64,000 bases of DNA from Oscillospiraceae bacterium (lineage in GTDB: Bacteria > Bacillota > Clostridia > Oscillospirales > Ruminococcaceae): NCBI GenBank assembly GCA_902363145.1, contig CABIZB010000002.1, positions 409,239 to 473,238 on the forward strand, given 5' to 3'. The notes beneath the pieces were generated by a model. It saw nothing but the letters and a program-made list of their open reading frames with translations. It did no database searches and was not told where the DNA came from. Position 1 is the stretch's first letter; every line of letters starts with the position of its first letter. Position numbers and translations under genes: made by a program. Below, in pieces: positions 1-7,841 of the stretch.

Positions 1-5
1 TTCCA

Positions 6-641
6 TTAAGCTTTCTTAACGCAGTCAACGATTGTTACAATACCGTTCTTAGGACCGGGAATTGCGCCCTTAACTGCGATAAGGTTGTTTTCAGCATCGA
101 TCTTAACGATCTCAAGGTTCTGAACGGTTACCTTTTCAGCACCCATGTGTCCGGGGAGAGCCTTGCCCTTGAAGATTCTTGAAGGGGAAGAGCACGCACC
201 CATGGAACCTGCGTGTCTGTGAACAGGACCGGTACCGTGAGTTTCCTTAAGTCTTGCATTGTTATTTCTCTTGATAGTACCCTGGAAGCCCTTACCCTTT
301 GAAGTACCGCAAACATCAACGATGTCGCCTACCTCGAAAGAATCAGCCTTGAGTACGTCGCCCACGTTAAGGGACTCTGCATTGTCGAGTCTGAACTCCT
401 TAAGTGTTCTCTTGAGAGCAACGTCAGCCTTTGCGAAGTGACCCTTCATAGGCTTGTTGACGAGCTTCTCTCTGATGTCGCCGAAGCCGCACTGTACTGC
501 GCTGTAGCCGTCGTTTTCAACGGTTTTCTTCTGAACTACTACGCAGGGACCTGCTTCAACAACGGTAACAGGAATAACCTTTCCTGCTTCATCGAAAATC
601 TGAGTCATGCCGATTTTCTTACCGATGATTGCCTTTGTCAT
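6..641 (-). CDS. rplC: 50S ribosomal protein L3
   Basis: This is ribosomal protein L3, an early-assembling 23S rRNA-binding protein near the peptidyl transferase centre. The 211-residue product has the normal bacterial length and begins [16 protein letters not shown], the typical L3 start. The conserved GKGFQG and [14 protein letters not shown] segments, in the rRNA-reaching loop, are present. ATG is at 639-641 behind a GGAGG site. It follows rpsJ by 93 nt on the same strand, the normal S10-operon order; rplD should follow off the left edge of the window. Confidence 0.98.
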   Translation of the reverse strand: MTKAIIGKKIGMTQIFDEAGKVIPVTVVEAGPCVVVQKKTVENDGYSAVQCGFGDIREKLVNKPMKGHFAKADVALKRTLKEFRLDNAESLNVGDVLKADSFEVGDIVDVCGTSKGKGFQGTIKRNNNARLKETHGTGPVHRHAGSMGACSSPSRIFKGKALPGHMGAEKVTVQNLEIVKIDAENNLIAVKGAIPGPKNGIVTIVDCVKKA

Positions 642-734
642 GATTTTTTCCTCCCTTGGTTAATTGGTTGATCCTGTCGGACCAACATTGACCCCACATC
701 GTCGGGATATCTTAGCTTTAAGCCTGAGATCGGA

Positions 735-1049
735 TTACTTGATCTCCATTACGATATCAACGCCTGCGGGAAGCTCAAGACCCTGAAGAGCCTCTGTAGT
801 CTTTGCAGTAGGACGGAGAACATCGATAAGTCTCTTATGAGTTCTGAGTTCGAACTGCTCACGGCTGTCCTTATACTTGTGTACAGCACGGAGAATGGTA
901 ACGATCTCCTTGTCTGTAGGAAGAGGAATAGGACCGGAAACTCTTGCACCGCTGCGCTTAGCTGCATCAACAATCTTTGCTGCTGCTGCATCTACTACAG
1001 CATGGTCATAACCCTTGATCTTGATTCTGATTTTTTCATTGACTGCCAC
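735..1049 (-). CDS. rpsJ: 30S ribosomal protein S10
   Basis: This is ribosomal protein S10 (NusE), a 30S head protein that also joins transcription antitermination complexes. The 104-residue product shows the family pattern: an [20 protein letters not shown] start, the [11 protein letters not shown] loop and an [13 protein letters not shown] stretch near the C-terminus. Translation starts at GTG (1047-1049), eight bases after an AGGAGG site. It is the first gene of the S10 operon here, behind a ~300-nt leader that contains a terminator hairpin, so transcription attenuation is plausible. Confidence 0.97.
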   Translation of the reverse strand: MAVNEKIRIKIKGYDHAVVDAAAAKIVDAAKRSGARVSGPIPLPTDKEIVTILRAVHKYKDSREQFELRTHKRLIDVLRPTAKTTEALQGLELPAGVDIVMEIK

Positions 1050-1357
1050 TTAAATCGCCTCCTATAAAATTTTGCATGGGGACGAGTTTGCAACACCATT
1101 TTCCTGCCAAAACGTTTTACACGCTGCCGTGTGTTCCGCAGGAACCGCTATAAAAAAGCCCGCAGACAATCACTTGTCAGACGGGTTCAGCATAAATACA
1201 CAAAGCACTCACCTATGGGTAAAGACCCACGGTTTGAGACACTAAACTGTGTTCGGTATTACAGCCGCCCGGTTTAAAATCGGACATACTCTGCGGAAAT
1301 TCCCTTACATACCGTAAGCAACCTTCCGCTTCATCGCATATCATTCGCAGTCACGCA
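1050..1357 (-). promoter_or_regulatory. Long 5' leader of the S10 operon with attenuator-like hairpin
   Basis: The minus-strand transcript from the promoter at 1364-1392 would carry about 300 untranslated bases before rpsJ. The leader holds a hairpin with a GTGGG/CCCAT-type stem near 1215-1235, a GC-rich stem at 1158-1185 followed on the minus strand by six Ts (an intrinsic terminator), and a later stem pairing 1101-1107 with 1138-1144. This looks like conditional termination ahead of ribosomal protein genes. S10 operons of other bacteria are controlled by L4 acting on the leader, but I cannot assign the ligand here. Confidence 0.55.
1152..1186 (-). terminator. Attenuator hairpin inside the S10 leader
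   Basis: On the minus strand a CCCGTC-type arm pairs with a GCGGG arm through about ten base pairs with one bulge and one mismatch, and is followed at once by TTTTTT. It lies about 100 nt before the rpsJ start, so it would stop transcription of the operon unless prevented. Confidence 0.6.
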
Positions 1358-1363
1358 AGTAGT

Positions 1364-1392
1364 ATTATAACACACGCATCTGCATTTTTCAA
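1364..1392 (-). promoter_or_regulatory. Promoter of the S10 operon
   Basis: On the minus strand TTGAAA (1387-1392) and TATAAT (1364-1369) are separated by exactly 17 bases. It is the only strong promoter between rpsJ and the converging glycosyltransferase gene, about 315 nt before the rpsJ start. Confidence 0.8.
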
Positions 1393-1466
1393 TAGTCTGC
1401 GGAAATTTTATGCGTAGATTTTCTGCGCCGTTTTCCGCATTTTTTAGTTTATTCTGCACAAAAGCC

Positions 1467-2240
1467 TTATTTCCAGCCCCATTTATTGAAGTACATGAAC
1501 ATGGATCTGAGCTGTATGCGGAAATACTTATTGCTTTTCATATACGCACGCTCCCACAGATGGGTAACGCTTATCTGGGGCAGATACATTGTCCTGCCGT
1601 ACTTCTGAGCCTCTCTTGTCAGGTCTGCATCCTCGCTGTAAAGGAAGTATCTCTCGTCAAAGCCGCCTATACTTTTAAATATGTCAGTCCTTATGCAGAT
1701 AAAGCAGCCCGAGCAGAAGCCGCAGTCCACAGGCTCAGTCACATTCTTCCCCCTCATGGTGTATTCGTCACGCCACCTTTTGAAAGGGTTGCCGAATTTC
1801 TCCAGCCTGCCGCCCATCATGTACTTCACGCTGGGGGTGAGCTTGGGGGTGAACTGCTCCGTGCCGTCCTCATAAACAAGCTTGGGCACCGCCATGACAA
1901 CATCGTCATGGCTCTCAAAATAGTCAATAAACTCCCCCACTGCGTCATTGGTGAGAAAGATATCGGGGTTTATTATAAAATGGTACTTTGAATCAAGCAT
2001 ATCCATGACGGCGTTGTGGCCCTTGCCGAAGCCGCCGTTCTCGTGATTTTCCACCACAGTCACCTGCGGGAATTTTTGCCGTATGATATCCGCAGTGCCG
2101 TCAGCGGACATATTGTCCGATATTATCAGCCTGAAATCCAGGTCACGGGTCTGCTCCAGAATGGAAGCGACCACTTTTTCTATCTTGTCCGCATTATTAT
2201 AGGTAACTATGCAGCCTGTGGCTTTGGGGCGTGTATTCAT
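1467..2240 (-). CDS. Glycosyltransferase family 2, rhamnosyltransferase-like
   Basis: This 257-residue protein is a GT-A fold sugar transferase of family GT2, related to rhamnosyltransferases of the WbbL type. Visible motifs are the nucleotide-binding start CIVTYNNADKIEKVV, a DNMSADGTADI segment, the NPDIF metal-binding-type motif near residue 90, and a late FLYSEDADLTREAQK segment typical of the acceptor or base region. No membrane segment is seen, so it would act at the inner membrane face. It starts at ATG behind AAGGAAGG, 16 nt after the AraC-type gene, and probably shares its transcript. The sugar donor is not proven. Confidence 0.85.
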   Translation of the reverse strand: MNTRPKATGCIVTYNNADKIEKVVASILEQTRDLDFRLIISDNMSADGTADIIRQKFPQVTVVENHENGGFGKGHNAVMDMLDSKYHFIINPDIFLTNDAVGEFIDYFESHDDVVMAVPKLVYEDGTEQFTPKLTPSVKYMMGGRLEKFGNPFKRWRDEYTMRGKNVTEPVDCGFCSGCFICIRTDIFKSIGGFDERYFLYSEDADLTREAQKYGRTMYLPQISVTHLWERAYMKSNKYFRIQLRSMFMYFNKWGWK

Positions 2241-2256
2241 TTATATGCCTTCCTTA

Positions 2257-3066
2257 TTATAGTTTGCTCCTGTACTCCACAGGCGGTATGTGCTCATACT
2301 TTTTAAAGACCGCAGAGAAATACGAGCTGTCGGGAAATCCCACAGTCTCGGCGATCTCGGAGATGCTCTTGTCGGAGAATACCAGCATTTCCTTTGCGTG
2401 CTGTATCCTTACCTTTGCCAGATATTCCATGGGGCGCATACGGAAGTTGCGCTTGAACAGCCTGCAAAGATGCTGCTCAGTGATGCCTGCAATATCCGAA
2501 AGAGTGCTGAGCTTTATCTGCTGGAAATAGTTGTCCTCAATGTACTGAAGAACATCTGCCAGAGCCGCAGTGTTCACTGAGGAAAGCTCCGACTGACGGT
2601 TATCTGCCAGCTTGCGGTATTCTATCAGCAGGTCATAGAGATGAACGGAAGCGTAATGATTTCCGTAAAGCTTGTCATTTTTAATAGTATAGTATGCCTT
2701 GCCGATGATGCGCTGCATACGGTCAGCACCGCCGTGAACGGCAAAGTGATTTAGTCCCCACTTTTCAAGCAGGGAAGCCGATTCATATCCGCTGAAGGAC
2801 ACCCAGTTGAGCACCCACGGCTCAGACACCGCCTGATAGCTGTGGGGACAGCCCGCAGGGATAAAGCAGACCGAATCCTTGGTCAGCTCATGCTCTGTGC
2901 CGTTAATAACAATTTTTCCCGCACCTCTGCGGGTAATGAGAAACTGCGGAAATTCATAGCCTGAAGGGCGGTTTATGGGAAACTGCCTGTATTCAACACC
3001 GATTCCTATCACATACAGCGGAAGCTCTTTTTCATCACCCAGAACGGGAAAAACCTGTTGCTGCAC
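2257..3066 (-). CDS. AraC family transcriptional regulator
   Basis: This 269-residue protein has an N-terminal cupin-like sensor domain (about residues 20-150, with the PxGCPHSY motif seen in sugar-responsive AraC regulators) and a C-terminal double helix-turn-helix (about 170-265). The second helix-turn-helix carries the family signature ISEIAETVGFPDSSYFSAVF. GTG at 3064-3066 is the likely start, behind AAGGAG. AraC members with such cupins usually sense sugars and control nearby carbohydrate genes. Here the only co-directional neighbour is a glycosyltransferase, so the target is unclear. Confidence 0.9.
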   Translation of the reverse strand: MQQQVFPVLGDEKELPLYVIGIGVEYRQFPINRPSGYEFPQFLITRRGAGKIVINGTEHELTKDSVCFIPAGCPHSYQAVSEPWVLNWVSFSGYESASLLEKWGLNHFAVHGGADRMQRIIGKAYYTIKNDKLYGNHYASVHLYDLLIEYRKLADNRQSELSSVNTAALADVLQYIEDNYFQQIKLSTLSDIAGITEQHLCRLFKRNFRMRPMEYLAKVRIQHAKEMLVFSDKSISEIAETVGFPDSSYFSAVFKKYEHIPPVEYRSKL

Positions 3067-3108
3067 TTGTAATTTCTCTCCTTTGCAAATATGGATTCAT
3101 ATATATAA

Positions 3109-3137
3109 ATAATAACACGAGCAGGCGGGCTTGTCAA
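3109..3137 (-). promoter_or_regulatory. Promoter of the AraC-type gene
   Basis: On the minus strand TTGACA (3132-3137) and TATTAT (3109-3114) are 17 bases apart, placing the start of transcription about 35 nt before the GTG start codon. Confidence 0.75.
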
Positions 3138-3394
3138 GGCGGAACACATGGCAGAATTATATAATATAGTATATCCGGACAGACTGATTTTTCCGCATAT
3201 CGGGGCTGAAAAACGGCAAAATAAGGCATTTCTGCATTTATGACTGAAAAAAAATACACAAAGAAAATTTGAACATCGGCGTAAATCCGACACATAGCGA
3301 GAAAAATTGTCACTAAATTCAATAATCTCAGTTAAAATAAAATGTGCATTTTGACGAACAAGCTGTGCAAATGTACAATATTCCTAAAAACCAC

Positions 3395-3422
3395 TTGATT
3401 TTTTCGGTCAATGAGTTATAAT
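3395..3422 (+). promoter_or_regulatory. Upstream promoter P1 before a candidate structured RNA
   Basis: TTGATT (3395-3400) and TATAAT (3417-3422) are 16 bases apart. Transcription from it would begin near 3430, just before the outer stem of the candidate RNA at 3433-3537. A second, stronger promoter (3572-3600) lies downstream, so the peptidase gene may have two starts. Confidence 0.5.
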
Positions 3423-3432
3423 AGTAACAATG

Positions 3433-3537
3433 TGTAACCGCTTTGTAATTATTAAACGTTTTTGAACGTCGGGGCATACCCGTGAGAGCCTGCAAATTCT
3501 CCGATATGCTGTGCGTTACAGAGTGCAATCGGTTACA
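3433..3537 (+). ncRNA. Candidate structured leader RNA, unassigned class
   Basis: A perfect 8-bp outer stem joins TGTAACCG (3433-3440) to CGGTTACA (3530-3537). Inside it are an AACG/CGTT pairing and a GCAT/ATGC pairing that could stack into a long arm. The outer stem starts about ten bases after a TATAAT box, which is the usual geometry of a leader aptamer. The other 500-odd bases of the 3067-3641 gap show promoters only. I looked for ydaO (c-di-AMP), c-di-GMP, TPP, SAM and cobalamin signatures and saw none. Confidence 0.35.
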
Positions 3538-3571
3538 TTTTGGCACATAAGCCAAAGATAAAAGAAATCAG

Positions 3572-3600
3572 TTGAAACCGAACGCATTTTATGTTATAAT
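3572..3600 (+). promoter_or_regulatory. Proximal promoter P2 of the M23 peptidase gene
   Basis: TTGAAA (3572-3577) and TATAAT (3595-3600) have a 17-base spacer. The predicted transcript starts near 3607 and reaches the AAAGGAG site and ATG at 3642. Confidence 0.8.
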
Positions 3601-3641
3601 AACCCACATCTCGTACAAAAGACAGAGAAAGGAGATGCTGT

Positions 3642-5453
3642 ATGAACAACGGAAAGCAGAACAAGCTCGTCCCCATGCTCAAAGCCCCCGTTACCTTCGC
3701 CGAAAACGTCGGTGCGCTGGTTTGCAGCTGTACAAAGCTTGCCGTTAAATATGCTGCCGCTTTTATCTGCGGAGCGGGCAGATACGTAAAAAATACCGTT
3801 GCACCTCTCGGAAGCAACATTGTACATCTGATAAAAACAGCTTCATCAAAGGCTTCTTCCTCCGCCGCAAAGCGCAGAGAGGATACAGCCGTAAAGCTTT
3901 CATCATTTAAAAGAAGAACCAAGATATTCGGCGCATGGCGTGCCGCAGTTATGCAGTTCAGGGAGAGCAGACTTGCCGCAAAGAGAAAAGGCGGCTCCGC
4001 AAAGGCTTTCCTTAACATCGCATTCCCCGCAGCCTCCATTGCACTGCTTGTTTTCTGCGTAAATACCGTAATGTCCACCGACTACGGCGTTTCCGTCGAG
4101 TATGACGGCGCTGAGGTCGGCGTTGTAAGCGGCGAAGAGGTTCTGGGCGAGGCTCAGTGCGTTGTAGCCGACAGAGTAAAGTATTACGATACCGACGGCG
4201 ATGTTTACGTTACCGCAACCCTTTCCATCAAGCCTCTGGCTTCTGCCGATACCGTTATCGACCAGAATACACTGGCAGCAAAGATGGAAGACCGCATTTC
4301 CATGAAATACGACGAAAAGCAGCCCGAGGAATCCGAACCCGAAACAGAGGAAGCAATCCCCGAAGCCATTGAGGGCAAGGTAAAGGCTTATGCCGTAAGA
4401 GTTGACGGTCAGGTGATCGGAGCAGTTGAGGATTATTCCTCTATCGAAGAAGCACTTAACGAAATAAAGCAGCCCTATGACTCAGGCGAGTACAGCGAGA
4501 TAAACTTTGATAAGGATATCGAGTACGACCTTGAGGAATACGTTGATCCCGTAGAGCTTGTTGACCCCGAAGATGTTATATCCACACTTACAGGCAACGA
4601 AGCAGCTCCCGAGTATTACGAAGTACAGCCGGGCGACAACCTCTGGAAGATCGCCGATGCCAAGGGTATGACCCTTGCAGAGCTGAGCAGCTGCTACGCT
4701 ACATATAACGGACAGGTCATCGATGACCTTGAAAACAGCATTCTCAGGGTAGGAACTCTTATCAAGATCGAATCCGAGGTGCCCTATCTCCAGGTAGAGT
4801 GCAACAAGGAACAGACTTTCAGAAGCACCATCACCCACGAGACCATCACCATCGAAGATCCCGAGCTTCCCGAGGGACAGACCATAGTCGAGACAGAGGG
4901 TCGTGACGGCGAGAAGCTTTCCAGAAAGCTTGTTACATACAGAGACGATACCGTTATCAGGAAAAAGACCATTGATACGATTATTGTTGAGCAGCCTGTT
5001 TCCGAGATAATCAGAATAGGCACAGCAAAGGCTTCCGATATTCCCTACGACGCTCCCGAGTTCATCACCGCAAGCGGTTCGGGCGAATATATATGGCCTG
5101 TTGACGGCGGATATATCTCCTCCCACCAGGGCGACGGAAGAAACCACAAGGGAATCGACATAGCAGCTCCCTACGGCACGCCCATTTACGCTGCCGCAAG
5201 CGGAACAGTTACCGATGCAGGCACAGGCTGGAACGGCGGCTACGGAAACTGCATCGTTATCGAGAATGACGACGGAAATGTTACCGTATATGCCCATCAG
5301 GCAGAGCTTGCCGCAGAGGTAGGCGACTATATCGAGGCAGGTCAGCTTATCGGATATGTGGGCAGCACAGGTGATTCCACAGGAAACCACCTCCACTTCG
5401 AGATACGCAAGGACGGCAAGTACCTTGACCCCGAAAACTTTGTAGCACAGTAA
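3642..5453 (+). CDS. Membrane-anchored LysM-G5-M23 peptidoglycan endopeptidase
   Basis: This 603-residue protein should cleave peptide cross-links in peptidoglycan outside the cell. It has a basic N-terminal cytoplasmic part (1-120), one transmembrane segment (about 122-144), an acidic linker, a LysM domain (about 330-378, YYEVQPGDNLWKIAD), a G5 domain (about 384-460, ending VSEIIRIGT) and a C-terminal M23 domain (about 480-600). The M23 zinc and catalytic residues are present: NHKGID (His and Asp), YAH, and NHLHFEIR (HxH). ATG follows AAAGGAG. The long cytoplasmic tail before the anchor is unusual and may receive internal signals. It is a single gene, ended by a strong terminator. Confidence 0.92.
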   Translation: MNNGKQNKLVPMLKAPVTFAENVGALVCSCTKLAVKYAAAFICGAGRYVKNTVAPLGSNIVHLIKTASSKASSSAAKRREDTAVKLSSFKRRTKIFGAWRAAVMQFRESRLAAKRKGGSAKAFLNIAFPAASIALLVFCVNTVMSTDYGVSVEYDGAEVGVVSGEEVLGEAQCVVADRVKYYDTDGDVYVTATLSIKPLASADTVIDQNTLAAKMEDRISMKYDEKQPEESEPETEEAIPEAIEGKVKAYAVRVDGQVIGAVEDYSSIEEALNEIKQPYDSGEYSEINFDKDIEYDLEEYVDPVELVDPEDVISTLTGNEAAPEYYEVQPGDNLWKIADAKGMTLAELSSCYATYNGQVIDDLENSILRVGTLIKIESEVPYLQVECNKEQTFRSTITHETITIEDPELPEGQTIVETEGRDGEKLSRKLVTYRDDTVIRKKTIDTIIVEQPVSEIIRIGTAKASDIPYDAPEFITASGSGEYIWPVDGGYISSHQGDGRNHKGIDIAAPYGTPIYAAASGTVTDAGTGWNGGYGNCIVIENDDGNVTVYAHQAELAAEVGDYIEAGQLIGYVGSTGDSTGNHLHFEIRKDGKYLDPENFVAQ

Positions 5454-5457
5454 AAAT

Positions 5458-5491
5458 AAAAGTCGGATACCGTATGGCGTCCGACTTTTTT
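5458..5491 (+). terminator. Intrinsic terminator of the M23 peptidase gene
   Basis: AAGTCGGA (5460-5467) pairs with TCCGACTT (5480-5487) across a 12-base loop, followed by a run of Ts. It begins four bases after the stop codon. Confidence 0.85.
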
Positions 5492-5515
5492 ATATGTCAT
5501 CATATAAACAAAAGA

Positions 5516-5554
5516 ACAGACCTCCCTGCACCACACGCACGGAGGTCTGTTTTC
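5516..5554 (-). terminator. Terminator of the sigma-D-type gene (possibly bidirectional)
   Basis: ACAGACCTCC (5516-5525) and GGAGGTCTGT (5541-5550) form a 10-bp perfect stem. T-rich tracts follow on both strands, and it lies directly after the minus-strand stop codon at 5553. Confidence 0.75.
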
Positions 5555-6221
5555 AGTTCTTATCAAAAAGCGAATTTACACTGTTCAGCATATCATACGC
5601 CTGCTTCGGAAGGCTTCCGCTGCCTCCAAAGCTGCTCTCCACCTGAGAAAATGCGGAAAGCACAGCCGATCTCATCATGTCCATCATTTCGCTGTCACCA
5701 TCGGAAAAAAGCTTTGCAATGTCAAAAATACGCTTTGCAGATGCCTCACCCGTCCAGTCCATGCCGCTCAGGGACTCAAATATGCCGTGAGCAGTGGTCA
5801 GGTCTATCTCATCGCCGTCAATAAACATTTTCAGCAGGTCATGATTTTCGCAGGCAGTCTCATCGCCGCTGAAAAATTCAGCAAGCATTCTCCGTGCAGT
5901 CTCCACATGGGCAAGGCGCTCCTCCAGAATAGCCCCCAGCAGCGATTCATCTGCCTCAGGCTCCTTTTCGGCGGAAGTTTCGGGCTTTGAACCCATAAGC
6001 TCGGCAAATCCGGGAAGCTTTTTAAGACTGTGTATCTCATGCACCGCAGAATGTGACTGCAAAGATGCCTTTATGCAGGTATTCTCGATCCTGTCCTGTG
6101 AGGACTGCAAAGATATAATGTCTGACAAAGATGCTGTGTCGCTGACATCAGCCTGTCGAACTTCCGCTGTCTGAAATGTCGCATAAGCGCTTGCTGCGCC
6201 TGCCAATACTTGTGCTGTCAT
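5553..6221 (-). CDS. Hypothetical protein behind a sigma-D-type promoter
   Basis: This 222-residue soluble protein has no signal peptide or membrane segment. It is mostly predicted helix, with an acidic middle (about residues 78-95) and a C-terminal module containing ASAKRIFDIAKLFSDGD and LPKQAYDMLNSVNSLF. That pattern resembles DUF5610-type C-termini, a tentative comparison. I chose the ATG at 6219-6221 because an AAGGGGG site lies just upstream; a TTG at 6240-6242 overlaps that site. The promoter matches the flagellar/motility sigma factor consensus, so the gene may belong to a motility or cell-separation regulon. Function unknown. Confidence 0.75.
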   Translation of the reverse strand: MTAQVLAGAASAYATFQTAEVRQADVSDTASLSDIISLQSSQDRIENTCIKASLQSHSAVHEIHSLKKLPGFAELMGSKPETSAEKEPEADESLLGAILEERLAHVETARRMLAEFFSGDETACENHDLLKMFIDGDEIDLTTAHGIFESLSGMDWTGEASAKRIFDIAKLFSDGDSEMMDMMRSAVLSAFSQVESSFGGSGSLPKQAYDMLNSVNSLFDKN

Positions 6222-6271
6222 GTTTACATCCCCCTTTATCAAAAATTACCGCAAAAACCTCGTTATCTTAT

Positions 6272-6298
6272 ATATCGGCAGAAAAGATAGATACTTTA
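6272..6298 (-). promoter_or_regulatory. Sigma-D (FliA/sigma-28)-type promoter
   Basis: On the minus strand TAAA (6295-6298), exactly 15 bases, then GCCGATAT (6272-6279) match the sigma-28 consensus TAAA-N15-GCCGATAA in 11 of 12 positions. It lies about 50 nt before the ATG of the hypothetical gene, and no sigma-A promoter is visible for that gene. Confidence 0.65.
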
Positions 6299-6382
6299 AC
6301 TATTTTTCTTTTGATTATTTCACCACTATTTGTGCGAAAATTACATTTTTGAATTAAAGCTGAATGGCAACGGTTTTACCGA

Positions 6383-6411
6383 TTGACAACTCAATCCGTG
6401 TGTGCTAAAAT
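6383..6411 (+). promoter_or_regulatory. Promoter of the ktr operon
   Basis: TTGACA (6383-6388) and TAAAAT (6406-6411) have a 17-base spacer. The leader is only about 30 nt, too short for a c-di-AMP riboswitch of the kind found before some potassium genes. Confidence 0.8.
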
Positions 6412-6448
6412 TTTCATTATAGCAATAGGTCAGTAAGGAGGACTTGAA

Positions 6449-7831
6449 GTGAGCAGATTCAGGGATTTGCTTGACGATATAACAGGAGGAAAATACTCCC
6501 CCGTAAAACGAATGTCCTCGGCAAGGATAATCGCCGCAGGATACCTTATACTCATACTCATCGGAACTTGTCTGCTGATGCTCCCCTTTGCATCTAAGGG
6601 CGAGCCGCCCCGCTTTGCGGACGCAATGTTCACAGCCACATCAGCCTCGTGCGTTACGGGACTGATAGTTTACGATACCTTCAGCCAGTGGACGATTTTC
6701 GGGCAGATAGTGCTGATAATCCTTATCCAGATAGGCGGAATGGGATTTATGACCATAATCTCGCTGGCAGCACTGGCAACAGGCAGAAAGATCGGTCTGA
6801 AAGAGCGCAGCGTGCTGAGCGAAAGCGTGAACAAACCCGAGCTTGGCGGAATAATACGCATGGTGAAAAAGATCGCCACAGGAACATTCATTTGCGAAGG
6901 CATAGGCGCATTGCTCCTATCCACACGGTTCATACCTAAAATGGGGCTTCTGCAGGGCATAGGCAACTCGGCCTTCCTTGCAATCTCCGCATTCTGCAAC
7001 GCAGGCTTTGACCTTAACGGCAAATACGGCGCATATTCCTCACTATGCGAGTTCAGGAGCGACCCCGTGGTGAACATCACCGCCTGCCTGCTTATACTTT
7101 CGGGCGGCATAGGCTTTATGGTCTGGGACGATATCGTAAAATATAAGCTGAAATTCCGTTCATACAGGCTCCACAGCAAAATAGCCCTTTCCATGACCGC
7201 AGCCCTTACCCTTATCGGAACAGCACTTTTCTTGATCTTTGAGCATAATAACACCGCCGCAGGACTGGGCTTCGGCGAAGAGCTTCTGCTGGCATTATTT
7301 AACTCCGTTACCCCCCGTACCGCAGGCTTCAACACAGTTGATACGGCAGCTCTCAGCCCCGCATCGACAATACTTACCATCTGCTACATGTTCATAGGCG
7401 GAAGCCCCGGCTCCACCGCAGGCGGCGTAAAGACCGTCACCGTGGCAGTGCTTTTCCTTGCGGCGATTGCCAGCATGAGGAACGATGAGGACATCAACCT
7501 TTTCGGCAGGCGGCTTGAAGAAGATATGCCCAAGAAAGCTCTTTCCGTAGCAGCGTTCAGCCTTACCCTTATCGTCATCGGCGTTACAGCCATCTGCGGC
7601 ATACAGCCCGAGCTTGACCCCACAGACGTGGTATTTGAGGCAGTTTCGGCGATAAATACCGTGGGAATGACCACAGGCATCACCCGTGACCTGAACAGCA
7701 TTTCACGCATCATAATCATGCTGATGATGTACTGCGGCAGAGTGGGAAGTGTTTCCTTTGCGCTCATCTTCACCAACACCAAACGATACAGCGGCGTGAG
7801 AAATCCCGAGGAGACCATAAGCGTAGGATAA
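6449..7831 (+). CDS. ktrB: Potassium uptake channel subunit KtrB/TrkH family
   Basis: This 460-residue integral membrane protein is the ion-conducting subunit of a Ktr-type K+ uptake system. It shows the fourfold repeat of membrane helix-pore loop-helix units. Pore-loop-like segments include SASCVTGL, AFCNAGFDL, TPRTAGFN and NTVGMTTG, each with the conserved glycine of the selectivity filter. GSPGSTAGGVKTVT is also typical of the family. GTG at 6449 lies behind AAGGAGG. It is the first gene of a three-gene operon; the regulatory subunit is the third. Confidence 0.95.
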   Translation: MSRFRDLLDDITGGKYSPVKRMSSARIIAAGYLILILIGTCLLMLPFASKGEPPRFADAMFTATSASCVTGLIVYDTFSQWTIFGQIVLIILIQIGGMGFMTIISLAALATGRKIGLKERSVLSESVNKPELGGIIRMVKKIATGTFICEGIGALLLSTRFIPKMGLLQGIGNSAFLAISAFCNAGFDLNGKYGAYSSLCEFRSDPVVNITACLLILSGGIGFMVWDDIVKYKLKFRSYRLHSKIALSMTAALTLIGTALFLIFEHNNTAAGLGFGEELLLALFNSVTPRTAGFNTVDTAALSPASTILTICYMFIGGSPGSTAGGVKTVTVAVLFLAAIASMRNDEDINLFGRRLEEDMPKKALSVAAFSLTLIVIGVTAICGIQPELDPTDVVFEAVSAINTVGMTTGITRDLNSISRIIIMLMMYCGRVGSVSFALIFTNTKRYSGVRNPEETISVG

Positions 7832-7841
7832 GGAGACCAAT

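Noticed and set aside
3067-3394. A small gene in the AraC-M23 gap
   Set aside because: Several short open frames exist, but none has a ribosome site or protein-like composition.
3433-3537. c-di-AMP (ydaO/yuaA) riboswitch before the M23 peptidase gene
   Set aside because: The gene type fits, but the conserved GGGGGAACC-like and GGGTGAAT-like stretches and the paired core of that class are not found, so I kept it as an unassigned structure.
6222-6242. TTG start seven codons upstream of the sigma-D-type gene
   Set aside because: The ribosome binding site for the ATG at 6221 lies within this stretch.
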